Below are positions 37,201-46,904 of a DNA stretch of 64,000 nucleotides, piece after piece. Source of the DNA: Ashinkailepas kermadecensis (taxonomy: Eukaryota; Arthropoda; Thecostraca; Neolepadidae); assembly GCA_034440615.1 (NCBI GenBank), contig JAOTOM010004962.1, positions 148,501 to 212,500 on the forward strand, given 5' to 3'. The notes under the pieces were generated by a model, which saw only the letters and a list, made by a program, of their open reading frames with translations, was not told the origin of the DNA and did not search any database. How positions within the stretch are numbered: position 1 is the stretch's first letter; each line of letters opens with the position of its first letter. The position numbers were made by a program, and so were the translations under genes.

Positions 37201-40200
37201 CTCAGGAGCCATGCAGGCAGACCACGGAACAGCGACAGCAACAGGAACATGGACGTGACCAAAGCCACGAACATGACAAGGCCAAATCCACGACAAACCC
37301 ATGGCACTCTCCGGCACAGCACACCATGGCGGTGAAGATCACGCAGCAGGGGCGACTCCCAGCTCTCAGCGCTGGGGGAACGCCTCATCCCGACACTCCA
37401 CGCATCCGACCAAACAGAGGCATCGTACGTCAGTACCACAGCACAGCTTCCTGCATGTTACACGTCGAGGACAATCACACCATGACACCACCCTGCCGAG
37501 GTCACACGCCGAATGTGACACCACACCCATATCCTCCCGGAAACTCGCATGTGAGACATGTGGGCCGTTGCCTCACGCTCCCAGGCGCGTGACTCACCGT
37601 CTCGCTGTCTGACTCCGATCCGCTCCCCGCACCGCTCCGCTCCTCGTCGCTGTCCATCACCGACTTCCGCTCCTCGTCGCCGGAAGCCCGGCTTCCGCTC
37701 CGGCTCCGGCTGCGGCTGCGGCTCTTGTTCTTGCTGCCCGAGCGAGAGCTGGCGCGGCTCCTGGAGCGACTGCGGGAGCGGGAACCGGAGCCAGAGCGGC
37801 TGCCGCTGCCCGAGCGGCTGCCGCTGCCCGAGCGGCTGCCGCTGCCCGAGCGGCTCCCACTGCCTGAACGGCTGCCGCTGCCCGAGCGGCTGCCGCTGCC
37901 CGAGCGGCTCCCACTGCCCGAGCGGCTGCCCACGCTGCCACGGCTCTTAGGGCGGCCGCGACTACTTGCTCGACTGCCCGCTCGACTTCCAGCTGGACTG
38001 CTCGCTCGACTTCCAGCCGGACTGCTGGCTCGACTTCCAGCCGGACTGACCGCTCGACTTCCAGCCGGACTGCCCGCTCGACTTCCAGCCGGACTGCTCG
38101 CTCGACTTCCAGCCGGACTGCTCGCTCGACTTCCAGCCGGACTGCCCGCTCGACTTCCAGCCGGACTGCTCGCTCGACTTCCAGCCGGACTGCCCGCTCG
38201 ACTTCCAGCCGGACTGCTCGCTCGACTTCCAGCCAGACTGCCCGCTCGACTTCCAGCCGGACTGCCAGCTGGACTGCTCGCTCGACTTCCAGCCAGACTG
38301 CCCGCTCGACTTCCAGCCGGACTGCCAGCCTGACTGCCTACTCGACTGCCAGCCGGACTGCCTACTCGACTTCCGCTGCCACTTCGGCTTCGGCTCCGAC
38401 TTTTGCTGCGGCTTTTACCGCGGCTTCCACTGCGGCTGCGGCTTTTGGAGGCAGCGGAGCTGGCCGAACCACTCCTGCGGAGGTCAGAGTTGTGCACATG
38501 AGGACAGGACAACAGCGCACACCGCACCGCCCCTAGCACCAGCAGGCCAATGTCAGATTACCAACCGCCCAAACCCAGTAATCCTGCGATGCATGAAAAC
38601 GCAACTCATAAATAATCTGCCATTTCCTGCCGTATTCCGACATTTCATTTTACCGCGCAGTGAGAGGTGCAAGACGACTACACACGTAACTCCCCCAACC
38701 CCTCCCCTCCCCGTAAGTTATTCGCTCATGCAAAAAAGTGAAATAGGGAAAGAGATCACTGAATACTAAGACCAAATGAGTCTAAAATGTTGGCTTAGAA
38801 GCCCAGATAGAACCCATAACGTCGCATCTGAGAGCCAAATCAAAAATTGACTGAATTGGCAGATACATAGTCTTTGTTCGGACGTTTGGACCAGCTAATG
38901 CCACCAAAATGAGCACTTGAATAGCTTATACATATATATCGCCTATATATCGTGGAGCGTTTGAGTGGAGAAGGCAGCATGGTATCCATTGCAGCTGCAA
39001 CACCACTTTCTGGAATTCTGGATACACCTCCAAGAAGCGCATAACACACTGCAAACATCACTTTAAAAAAAAACACGCTAAAAGGAACTACGAGTAAGCT
39101 GTTCAAAATCCGATGTTTTGCCCATATCAACGCAAGGAAAAACTGACTGGCAATATTGCTCGCGAAATAAATATTATTTCCTTCATTGCAGGTGGTGGCT
39201 TGTTCTTCAGTAAGTAAATTCCGCTCCTCATCTTTACTGCAAGGGACAAATGTTGAGGAAACTGATCCGCTTGTGACTTGCTAGCAAAACGCGGGCGTTC
39301 GCTGCAAATCGTTCTTGACAGAGCCATTTCAAAATATGCTGGCTCGTAAGCATGCATGTACAGTTTAAAAGCCAGTGGCAAACATTGTAAGGCGGATCAC
39401 CGGTGAGTCTCAGTAAACTGCGGCTATTCAGCCTGGTAACGTTTTTAAATGTTTCTCCATACGCTGATTTCGCCTTGCGACATTTCGTACCAAGTGAGGA
39501 AAGCGTGCACTGAGTGAGGCAGTTCGATACAAGGCACAATGCATGCCTGATGACATCAGTACTAAATCCCATCGTATCTGATCCCAGAATAATCACAACA
39601 GAAAATCATGCCAATATTTATCCAAGTGCACACTGCGTGGCTTTATAAAATCAACACATAAAAACGTAAAAACTCTGAAACAACTAGGGAACCAAATATG
39701 AGATGATGAAAAGTGTGAAAGGGTGCACAGCCAAGGACTTAAAATATTTCAAAAGTAACCATAACGCTCAGAGAATATCGGGTGCTTATTCGGTGGTTCT
39801 GTTACGCCCGACGGCAAAGTTACAAAACTCTCAAAAGCGGTACGGTTGGGCCGGGCCGGCAGTTCAAGTTCGTTATGTGCTGCTAGTTGAGGAAAAATTA
39901 ACCCACGGTCTCGCTGGTAATCATTGTACGATACTTAATTGCAATTGCCTACTTATTTTTGTATGTAGCAATTAAATAATGTAGCTTCTAGGTAAACGTT
40001 TCTATCAGTTATAGACAGATTGTGCCGGCTACGACGGGCAAAACCAGTTGCAGCCACTATTACCAGTACCATAATAACTCAGTTAATAAAAAGTGAAACT
40101 CTATGATGGTAAGATGATTTACCATTTGTATCCAATGCAGAATTTAGATGGAAACTGAGGAAAGTGACAGGAAATAAATCCATTGGAAACAGAACACATT

Positions 40201-42870
40201 ACTTAGCCTCAGGTAGTTTAGGAACATAGGAAATAAGAGCTTAAGAAATAAGAACACCAAGTACATATTCTTTTGAAATGGCGAAATGGTCAGGGCTCCT
40301 GCCGTTTTTATTCCATAAATATAACTATCTGGACAGCCCGTCCTTGCAGTTCCGATTGGATACTTCAGTTTGTCAACACGCGGCCTGTAGGCCCTCTGCA
40401 AATTATGCACACTGGAGATGGGGGCGGATTCCGCCCCCCCCTAAGATATCGGCTTATATTATAGCTAGAGTAACGAAACGTTCATGGCAGATGGGTATGG
40501 TGGTGAACTCTATTATGTGCAAATTTCATGACCTTGGGTAAATATCTTCACGGTCAAATGAAGTCACATATGTCATATTTGGTTCGTTTTGCATGGCTTT
40601 ACTTGACATTGTTATGGATCGCTGCGATTGTGTATAAATGCTCAAAAATGGGCATCAATGATGTTTTGAACATAACTAATGATGCAATACAGATGATAGA
40701 TCCGGCATTTGACCTCAGATCACCTTTACATCAGCACTTTATCTGGACAGTTACCGGTTCCAGTTACCGGAACCGGGCCGCCCGCCGGACCGGCGGGCGG
40801 CCCGGCGCAATCGGCTTGCCCAAGAAAGGGCTGAAGTATATGAATGAAGTATGGAAACGCTTAGGTTCACAATGACAAAAGCAGAAGTTTTCAGTAGGGA
40901 GTAACATGCAAAATGACATGAATCGCATGACAGTCATTTGCGTTTATGACAACCTTCCAGTTAACTAAGTTTGGTTCCATTTACCTGTCATGAACTTGAC
41001 CCGACTTGACCACGGTGACCTAGCCTGATCTTGAAACAACATGGCATAACAGTATACATCAAACAAGTCGCTAGTATTGCCAAGGACACTTCCCTTTTGC
41101 CGATATACGGGAAGCGCATCAACGCTGATGTTTGTGGTCTGATGCTACAGAATGTTTTGAATCTGACGGCCTCTAATTCGAGAAAAAATTGGCCGATTTT
41201 CGTTTTTCTTGTTTTATATGACGCGCCGGACATTTCCAAACGGGTACGCAAAAATGGTGTATTTCGACCTTTAAAATCGGGAGTTATTTACGAAAAATCG
41301 GAGGGGTGGGCGGATTTCCCCCCCCCGCTTTCCAGTGCGCGTGTTAATACGTATGCAAATGAGGTTCAATTTTGAATGGCCTTGAATGGAACAAATATGA
41401 TATGAACCGGTTGCTTTTATATTAACACGTATTTCTCTAGATTCCAGGAGGAACGTAATTTCAAACTACGAAACTTGTGTACCCACGCTTATTCCTAAGC
41501 TAAGCTTATTCATATAGTCATCACTAGCTAAGCTTATTCATATAAGCTAATCTGGAACAATTTAAATATCTTAGAGCCTTGACATGTAGTAATAGTGGAG
41601 CGTGGCATGTGGTTCCAGTGGCACGTGCCTTCCAAACCCAAGGCCACCACAGCTACAAGGAGATGTTTATCATAGTTCATTCAGGTGCACAGCTTCGCCA
41701 AATGCTATTGAAATCGAAGAATGAGAAGAACTCGAATCGAAAGGAAACCGAAAAAAGAAGAATGAGGAACAATTCATCGACTTCACGAGGACTGCAAATA
41801 TAACTCAAAAACCCTTCACGGACGAGGAGGCTCAGTAATCCAGCAACATAACACGACGAAGGCCGGGCGTCCACAGCTCTCACCGGTTGCTCTTCGCCGA
41901 GCGGCGGCTGTCCGACGAGCGCACGGACAAACGCTCGTCCGCATCGTCCGCCTTCTCCGGCCGCTCGTCCGACTTGTCGGCCGGCTCGGGCGAGCGCATC
42001 GGCTCGTCCTCGGGCTCGTCCGGGGCGCGCGCGCCGGCGGGCCGCTCGGCCTCGTCGGCCATCTCCTCGTCGGACGGCGCGAACGCCTCGTCGCCGCTGC
42101 CGGCGTCGCTGCCTGCGTCACTGCCGGCATCGCTGCCGACGTCGCTGGAGGCGCTGCCGCTGGCCGCACTGGCCGGTCTGAAACACATCGAAACAGACGG
42201 CTCGACAACGCACACCAGCCGACCCGGCTGTGTCAAATGTGATTTACAATTGCCTGCAGCATCCAAGAACTTTAAAATGTATGTGGAAATCAACACCTGG
42301 TGCCAAGTTGTTTTGATATTCTATTAGTGTTTACTACTAGACTAGTTATAATTTCTACAATGATGTATAAGATGCTCTGCTTCACTTAAAGATGGTTATA
42401 TTCACTACTTCCACCAAGCATGGTCTCTGATTTTATGCCACCAAGATCTTGCCATCACTAAACATTTTCCACACTTCAATGTCATCTTATGGTTGTCAGT
42501 TAATATGTTACATAGTTATTGTTGCACATGTTCTCACTTTGTTTCAATTTCACAGTCAGGACACTGCTTGCAGGTATGTCATGCTATGGGTAAGCACAAG
42601 GATATCCAAATACATACAATACCCTCACATCCAAGCGCATCTATGCATAAGCTGTTCACTTGCCTATGGAACAAAAAAAGACCTTCAGAAAGCTTGCAAG
42701 ACATTCCAATTAGGCATGAACAGCCCAGCTAACTTTTGCATGCATGTGAGAAGCAGCTGGCTCACTATCAACATAAAACAGCAGTCTGCTGGTGCCATGT
42801 ACCTGTTCTGTTCCTGTTCCTCCACATCGGAGGCTGATTGCTCTCCTCCACTCCTGCTATCGTCCGACAT
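25142..42870 (-). CDS. IWS1: IWS1: Spt6-interacting transcription elongation factor, complete, ten exons
   Basis: Ten exons: 42870-42803, 42177-41884, 38474-37598, 37024-36833, 35723-35463, 33675-33463, 31352-31190, 29070-28962, 26822-26711 and 25264-25142. They total 2412 nt (803 residues plus stop), with GT-AG borders and matching phases at every junction. IWS1 is a nuclear elongation and mRNA-export factor that binds Spt6 and RNA polymerase II. Residues 1-560 are acidic, Ser/Arg/Gly-rich and disordered, as in animal IWS1. The Spt6-binding, TFIIS-N-like helical core lies at about 490-700 ([68 protein letters not shown]). The conserved C-terminus has [25 protein letters not shown] and the terminal [11 protein letters not shown]. 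The human protein is of similar size (about 820). Several introns carry minisatellites built on its own splice sites. Confidence 0.95.
25279..25335 (-). mobile_element. Degenerate mini-retroposon in IWS1 intron 9
   Basis: GGTTGGTTAGTTCTTTGGCC, then AGGGAGCGTCGACTTGGCTG and GTCGTGTCG matches the family but lacks a clear target duplication. It lies about 10-15 bp upstream of the exon 10 acceptor, where the branch point and pyrimidine tract should be. Confidence 0.5.
25494..25657 (-). mobile_element. tRNA-derived SINE, copy 2 (IWS1 intron 9)
   Basis: Perfect 14-bp duplications TGATTTGATGATCC flank it (25480-25493 and 25658-25671). It has the same head, body and AACC tail as copy 1, close to full length, in the same orientation as IWS1. 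Confidence 0.93.
25691..25722 (-). mobile_element. Fragment of mini-retroposon tail
   Basis: GGTTGGTTAGTTTTAGGGCG followed by CACCAACAAAGG matches the outer half of the family only. No target duplication is seen. Confidence 0.4.
25795..26090 (+). repeat. Degenerate 35-36 bp repeat in IWS1 intron 9
   Basis: CACCAGTCACCAGACACC and GCTTAAACATCAGTCACCAG alternate with GCTTAAGCACCAGTCACC, a two-part unit repeated about eight times. Confidence 0.88.
26711..26822 (-). CDS. IWS1: IWS1 exon 9
   Basis: The acceptor is CCTCTCCTCTGCAG. It encodes [29 protein letters not shown] and ENTGEMSG. The donor is GGT|GTAAGT. The acceptor with its pyrimidine tract and the first exon bases are repeated about 15 times upstream in the intron. 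Confidence 0.95.
26802..27890 (+). repeat. About 70-bp minisatellite copying the IWS1 exon 9 acceptor
   Basis: Sixteen units including the real exon 9 start. On the IWS1 strand each unit has CCTTCCTCTCCTCTGCAG (pyrimidine tract and AG), followed by about 30 nt of exon 9 (GTTGCGGCCCGGTGACCCCG). Some units lack the CT of CTCTGCAG or part of the exon copy. Confidence 0.95.
28640..28961 (+). repeat. 35-bp minisatellite copying the IWS1 exon 8 end and donor
   Basis: Eight units of CAGCACCAGTGACCCACCTG plus CCGTCGTCGGTACAT. On the gene strand each carries CGACGACGGCAG|GTGGGT, the same bases as the true exon 8 border at 28962. One unit has CTGTTGTCG and one CTACCTG. Confidence 0.95.
28962..29070 (-). 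CDS. IWS1: IWS1 exon 8
   Basis: The acceptor is GCGTGGCAG. It encodes [20 protein letters not shown] and [15 protein letters not shown]. The donor is GGCAG|GTGGGT (phase 2). Eight further copies of the exon end plus donor follow in the intron (28675-28950). Confidence 0.92.
29071..30472. other. IWS1 intron 7, 5' part: degenerate repeats
   Basis: 29560-29900 has ACAGATGTCGCCAGYATCC-type degenerate repeats. 30130-30400 has CACATTCGACACCATACYCC-type repeats with about 60-bp period. No exon or RNA gene is recognised. Confidence 0.5.
30487..30545 (-). mobile_element. Mini-retroposon copy, 59 bp (IWS1 intron 7)
   Basis: Perfect 14-bp duplications GATAAAATATTCGT flank it (30473-30486 and 30546-30559). 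On the minus strand it reads TGGGCGCTGTATGACCAACG, CAGTCGATGCGCCCTTAAGC and then (AACC)n. The stem is GGGCGC/GCGCCC. Confidence 0.92.
31190..31352 (-). CDS. IWS1: IWS1 exon 7: core continued
   Basis: The acceptor is GCGGGCGGCAG. It encodes [40 protein letters not shown] and [14 protein letters not shown]. The donor is G|GTGAGT (phase 1). Together with exon 6 it makes the Spt6-binding helical domain. Confidence 0.95.
31395..32190 (+). repeat. 16-bp minisatellite in IWS1 intron 6
   Basis: About 50 units of CAGTCACGGTAGTCGC with TAACGGCAGTCACC variants, starting about 45 bp upstream of the exon 7 acceptor. Unlike neighbouring arrays it does not contain the splice site itself. Confidence 0.95.
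32930..33462 (+). repeat. 32-bp minisatellite copying the IWS1 exon 6 end and donor
   Basis: Sixteen units of GACACCCACCGTCTGCAGGA plus GGGTGAGGATCT (or GGGTCAGCATCT). On the gene strand the unit contains CTCCTGCAGACG|GTGGGTGT, identical to the end of exon 6 and its donor. A minority of units have CATCGTCTGG or CACTGTCTGC. Confidence 0.95.
33463..33675 (-). CDS. IWS1: IWS1 exon 6: TFIIS-N-like core
   Basis: 71 codons from [20 protein letters not shown] through [20 protein letters not shown] and [19 protein letters not shown] to LLQT. The donor is ACG|GTGGGT. The last 30 nt plus the donor form the unit of the 32-bp array that runs into the intron, so the assignment of the true donor rests on frame continuity with exon 7 (LLQT to FPMPDQQ). 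Confidence 0.95.
33676..35462. other. IWS1 intron 5
   Basis: Mostly unique AT-rich sequence. 33980-34260 and 35120-35420 are CA-rich with similar ACAGACAGACATT and AACACAAACACCAGCATGG pieces. No exon is recognised. Confidence 0.5.
35463..35723 (-). CDS. IWS1: IWS1 exon 5: start of conserved core
   Basis: 87 codons. A poly-Ala stretch is followed by [20 protein letters not shown] and [20 protein letters not shown], among the most diagnostic IWS1 motifs. The donor is GCCGAG|GTGGGT, phase 0. A short GGTCAGGTCA-type repeat (35735-35815) sits directly against its acceptor. Confidence 0.95.
36833..37024 (-). CDS. IWS1: IWS1 exon 4
   Basis: 64 codons, phase 0 at both ends. It starts [20 protein letters not shown], then [10 protein letters not shown] and an Ala/Gly/Asp run ending EADE. 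The donor is GACGAG|GTGGGC. This is part of the disordered region ahead of the conserved core. Confidence 0.85.
37598..38474 (-). CDS. IWS1: IWS1 exon 3: Arg/Ser repeat exon
   Basis: The acceptor is CTGACCTCCGCAG and the donor ACG|GTGAGT (phase 0). It encodes about 290 residues dominated by two repeats: [16 protein letters not shown] octamers (24-bp units, about 38345-37960), then SGSGSR hexamers (18-bp units, about 37930-37790). It ends with the acidic [18 protein letters not shown]. The RS-like composition resembles the N-terminal half of other IWS1 proteins, but the regular octamer expansion is peculiar here. Confidence 0.88.
37780..38345 (-). repeat. IWS1: Coding minisatellites of IWS1 exon 3 (18 and 24 bp)
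   Basis: Plus-strand units CGAGCGGCTGCCGCTGCC (37790-37935) and CTCGCTCGACTTCCAGCCGG plus ACTG (37960-38345). Both periods are multiples of three and translate to SGSGSR and SPAGSRAS on the gene strand, keeping the IWS1 frame. Confidence 0.9.
38475..40395. other. IWS1 intron 2, proximal part
   Basis: AT-rich intronic sequence with only short open frames. No tandem array, SINE or exon is seen here. Confidence 0.45.
40409..41345. mobile_element. Possible DNA-transposon remnant with inverted ends (IWS1 intron 2)
   Basis: The left end GCACACTGGAGATGGGGGCG, continuing into GATTCCGCCCCCCCC, is mirrored at the right, whose reverse complement begins GCGCACTGGAAAGCGGGGG and continues AAATCCGCCCACCCC. 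The interior is AT-rich with a GC-rich hairpin at 40773-40805. No convincing ORF or target duplication is seen, so the class is uncertain. Confidence 0.4.
40773..40805. repeat. Near-perfect 33-bp GC palindrome
   Basis: CCGGGCCGCCCGCCGG, one A (40789), then CCGGCGGGCGGCCCGG: two fully complementary 16-nt arms with a one-base loop. A second inverted pair, CCGGTTCC / GGAACCGG, lies just upstream and overlaps its left edge (40754-40777). Confidence 0.9.
41884..42177 (-). CDS. IWS1: IWS1 exon 2
   Basis: The acceptor is GTGTTTCAG. It encodes an acidic Ser/Asp/Gly-rich segment ([20 protein letters not shown]) and a Pro/Glu/Arg region ending RRSAKSN. The donor is CG|GTGAGAG (phase 2), continuing into exon 3. 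Confidence 0.88.
42803..42870 (-). CDS. IWS1: IWS1 exon 1
   Basis: The start ATG is at 42870-42868 and reads [20 protein letters not shown]. The donor is AACAG|GTACAT, leaving AG, which exon 2's A completes to AGA. The short acidic start is typical of IWS1. No promoter motif is evident upstream. Confidence 0.85.
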
Positions 42871-43242
42871 TGTAACTGTGGGTCACAAGTGTAGTCAAAC
42901 TGAGCTGTCATCCAAGAGAGCAAATATGGGTGACATGTCAGGTCATATCATCAGAGAGAGCCCCTGGGGTATCAGGCCAGGTCATGTCATCCAAAAGTGT
43001 AACTGCAGGTGGCAGGTCAGATCACAGTGAGCAGTCATACCGGATTATAAATGAGGTCAGGCGACACTGAGCTGTCTTGGAGTGAGAGTCAAGGACAGAT
43101 CAGTGAATACTTCTACTGAATATTATTGATACCTGTAAGCCAAGGTGAGCTGAGATAGAATAGAATTAGGTGAGGTGAGGTGAAATGAAGCAATGTGAGG
43201 TGAGATGAAGTGAGGTGAGTGAAGCAATGTGAAGTGAGATGA

Positions 43243-43295
43243 TGATGATTGGGGTTTTAGGGCACATCGACATCTATGGTCATTTTGTGCCCAGT
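43243..43295 (-). mobile_element. Mini-retroposon copy, 53 bp
   Basis: Flanked by GTGAAGTGAGATGA at 43229-43242 and 43296-43309, though the site lies in a GTGA-rich simple repeat, which weakens that evidence. The stem here is GGGCAC/GTGCCC instead of GGGCGC/GCGCCC, a compensatory change. Confidence 0.78.
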
Positions 43296-44623
43296 GTGAA
43301 GTGAGATGAAGTGAGGTGAGGTAAGGTGAGATGAAGTGAGGTGAAGCAATGTGAGGTGAGGTGAGAAAATAGCAGCAGATTGGTTCCAGTAATCACATGC
43401 ATCCAAAAAAATGTACACACAAAAGGAATTGTTTGAAGAGCATTCAAAGAAATTAACCCAAGGGTAACAACTTGCAAAAGCAGCTTTGTTTCTGATATGG
43501 TGCAAAAAAACAATGTTACTAATGTGATTGCCTGTGGAAATGCTTCCATTTACATGCCACATGGGCATAATGCTACAGCGTTAAAATAATGGTTTTTCAT
43601 TAGGTGTGAGATGTTGAAACAAGTATAGTAGGATGCCAAAATGTGTAATAAAAGCATGCCAATTGAAATATCATTTCAGTTCTTGAACCTCAATTTTGAG
43701 CCAATAGTGTACTCGTAAGTGTATGTGTTTTGTTCAATTTGTGGGACACCTTATATAGCAATACATATACTAATGATAACAATTGCAATTCCATGGTATC
43801 AACAGATAGCATTGCTCAGCAGACAACATCATAGATAACCTTCATACCTGGAATTGTGCCACAAGATGTTTGTGTATCACAATCTGTAATGGTGAGCATA
43901 AGCATGATACTTATACACAAAATACTCTTAGAAATAAGTCACAGAAACTTCAAAAGCATACATCAACAAGCATGTCAATACTTCCTCCAAAGGATGTCTA
44001 TTCAGTGCTCAAAAAGTGATATATTCCATCCTATTTCATGAATAATTTATCACTGTAATGCTACCATATAATTCATGACATTGTAGCATGTTGTTCAGTG
44101 TGCATAGCATTGACAAATACATGGCTGACAGATTTTACCACTGAACCTGTCTTTACTGGTTCTTTAAAGGACAAATTTGCCAATTGTTGCCAAAAAACGC
44201 ATTCACTTTTTCAGTTCCTTACTGTGTTTTTTTTGCTTGTTGTTGAACATAGCATGTCCATTTGATCTTACTCATGTAGACCTTTTGCCCACCTGGTTTG
44301 CTTTGGTGCATATGTTCCACAGCTGAGGTGCCTCAAGCTGCATGCCACAATTTGCAGTCTGGAGTGGCACTACACAATTACTGATTTTATGATTCAGCAA
44401 CTAGGTAGGTAGGTAGGTACCATGTCAGTGAAATTAATATGGCAGACAAGACCAGTAAGATTTGAATTACCAAAATCCAGCCTGTACTTATCAAATCTGT
44501 AAGGTGGACTGTAGGTACCTACCTAGTACTGGCATCTTTAAGTGTTACCCCCCTCCACTTTTGGTAATCCTGAAGCTGTCTGTACCTAGGTAAGTACCAA
44601 TCTATCTAGATACCTAGGTTAGT

Positions 44624-44660
44624 TAGTTATTTTGGCTTTAGGGCACTTCATAAATCCACT
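44624..44660 (-). mobile_element. Partial mini-retroposon copy
   Basis: TTAGTTAGTTATTTTGGCTT followed by TAGGGCACTTCAT matches the tail end of the family; the remainder is lost or diverged. Confidence 0.4.
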
Positions 44661-46904
44661 ACCACACACACCACAGTTGAATGTGATCAAAGCAAAGGAT
44701 CAGTCAAGGTCTTGTGTTTACAGTATAACACTGTTAACCATGTGTTCAAAGTTGCTAATGGTTATGACATCATATAAAAAATACCTTGCATTGATTGGTT
44801 GACAGACAGATTTCAGAACAGAAAATGCTAACACAGCCAATTCTGATTGGTGGCCTCCAGGACTCTGGAGGACGTCTCTTAAAACTGTCAAACTTTCCCA
44901 CTATGTGGGTGGCAGGAACAGGTTTTTCGAGACGTGGCTCCAGAGCCAGAGAAGTGTTCTCAGTGTGCATGTGCATCATCTTGCAAGTTGCTGTTGGCAC
45001 GTTGTTGTCGGCAATTCTGGTGTTTGAGATTGTGGAGTGTGTGAAGCTGTGGTCCAGCTGCTGACTGCTACAAAAAGTGATTAGTTTGAGTGGTGACCAT
45101 AAGTGGAATAACCAGCGTTTTTTTGGGTGTCGTTCTGTTTGTTTTTATTGATATCTTTGTTCCCACATTTGTGTTGGAGTACATGTGAAGCCCATCCTAT
45201 CCAGTATGAACCCAGAGTGCAAAAATGTTTTCAGAGGTAAAATATCTTTATAAGTGCCTTAATTCCCACCCTGTTCAAATGTGTAAAAAGAAATACAGCA
45301 GTACAAATATTTTGACATCACGGTAGAAATGGTGGGGAAAGCTACACAACACATGGTCCCTGATTATCGAAATCTTACCCTCAATGTTCCGGTGTTACCT
45401 ATACCAAGCTACTGCGCGTGGGAACTCTATCAATCTTAACGAAGTTTAATGATGGAAAATTCCTGGCCCACGTCACGTTCTTATATAATTCAAGATTATG
45501 TTCACTCAGAGGCCTACATATTCTATCCTGAACACAATTTCGCTCGGGCGCCGGAAACGTCGATAGGTATAATTTATTGGACTAATACACCACAAGTATA
45601 CTATTTTACTATTTCAGTACTATTACTATAAGAGGTGAGATACGCGCAAGAAATGTGATTCAGTAACGTTTTTGGAAATCATTCGTACCTATCTAGGCGG
45701 CTTAGGCAGTCCTGTCTACCTTGATGATACCTGAAAGTAAATAAGTATCAGCGATGCAGAACAAATAGTGTCAAATGATGTATAGTACAAAAGAAGGGAT
45801 TTCTACCACACATAAAACTACAATGGTCCGGCATAAATTATTATCAAACGTGGACGGCTTTTTGTTGCAGGGATATGTTCGATGCATGTATCTAGGGCAT
45901 TTGTTCGATGGCTGATGCGGCTGCTGCTGCAATCATACGCTGTTTCCAAAAGACTGCCAAAAACACATTTAGCCTTTCACAAAAACTGTGGGAAACATTG
46001 AAAAAGTAAGCGCTTACTTCGACATATTACGACATGCGCCGAGGTGTCGCCAAGCGGGAACGGAGTAAGCACGAAGCTGTCCTCGCCCCACAGGCGCAAA
46101 TATTTTGATCTAAACCTCGCCCGTGTACGGCATTTTGCCAACTTTCTGAGTGCATGGGTATAGTTGCAACCATCTCCTGGCATGTTCAAACGGTGAGTGA
46201 CACACGATGAGATCCCGTGATAAATATATTTCTTTGGGATCGCTAGTTCAACTCGCAGTTTAGTGATGGTCAAATGTTCGCAAATTTCGATAGTTTTTTT
46301 TACGGTATCCTTATACGCTGCGACTCAGCGCGACGGCGCGCACTGCTGAGTGCACACACCGACGATATGAGCAGCTCAGCAGCCGTTACCGTTTCGAATA
46401 TCTGGCTGTCGAGACCACCGGGGACCTCAGACCGGCGTGCTCATTTTTCCTGCGGGAGCTCTGGTCTGCGGCGTGTCCCGGTGAGGTTCGTGAACAGAGT
46501 GGCCGCGGCAGCTCGTCTCCATCGCCGTTGCACACGATAAGACCAATGCTGGCTGACGCTATTCAAAGCCATAGAATGCGATCCATGATTGACCTCTTGC
46601 CCAAAATTTTGCAGCACATTACCTACTGTCGAGGGTCTTCATCACCGGGTGACATCAAGAAATCAACTATTTTCTTTAACCTCGGAAAAGGCATGTGACA
46701 GACAATAGGGTGCATCTCGTGTGTACCTATGGATGCTTCATGTATATGTGGTGAGGATAATTTTTGCTTCATTGTGTGATGTGCATGTCCCTTCTGCCTC
46801 GCAAGAACATCCGAACGTAGCTCCCTAGAAGAAGCCTTAAACTTAGTTTCCTACGCTCTTGCACAATCACGGATGTCTATGCACCGAATGCAACCTTTCC
46901 AGCC

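Larger units (their letters stand above)
42871..46890. other. Intergenic upstream of IWS1
   Basis: 43040-43390 is a degenerate GTGAGGTGAAGTGAGATGA simple repeat. 44400-44420 is (TAGG)n and 44510-44620 has more TAGGTACC motifs. 44770-46880 has no recognised gene. The IWS1 promoter should lie just above 42870, but no TATA or initiator can be singled out. Confidence 0.45.

Noticed and set aside
40528..40875. 115-residue frame with a hydrophobic stretch
   Set aside because: It runs through the GC palindrome inside an IWS1 intron. No family match recognised.
41031..41375. 114-residue plus-strand frame
   Set aside because: It spans the interior and right end of the suspected transposon remnant. 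No domain, no splice support.
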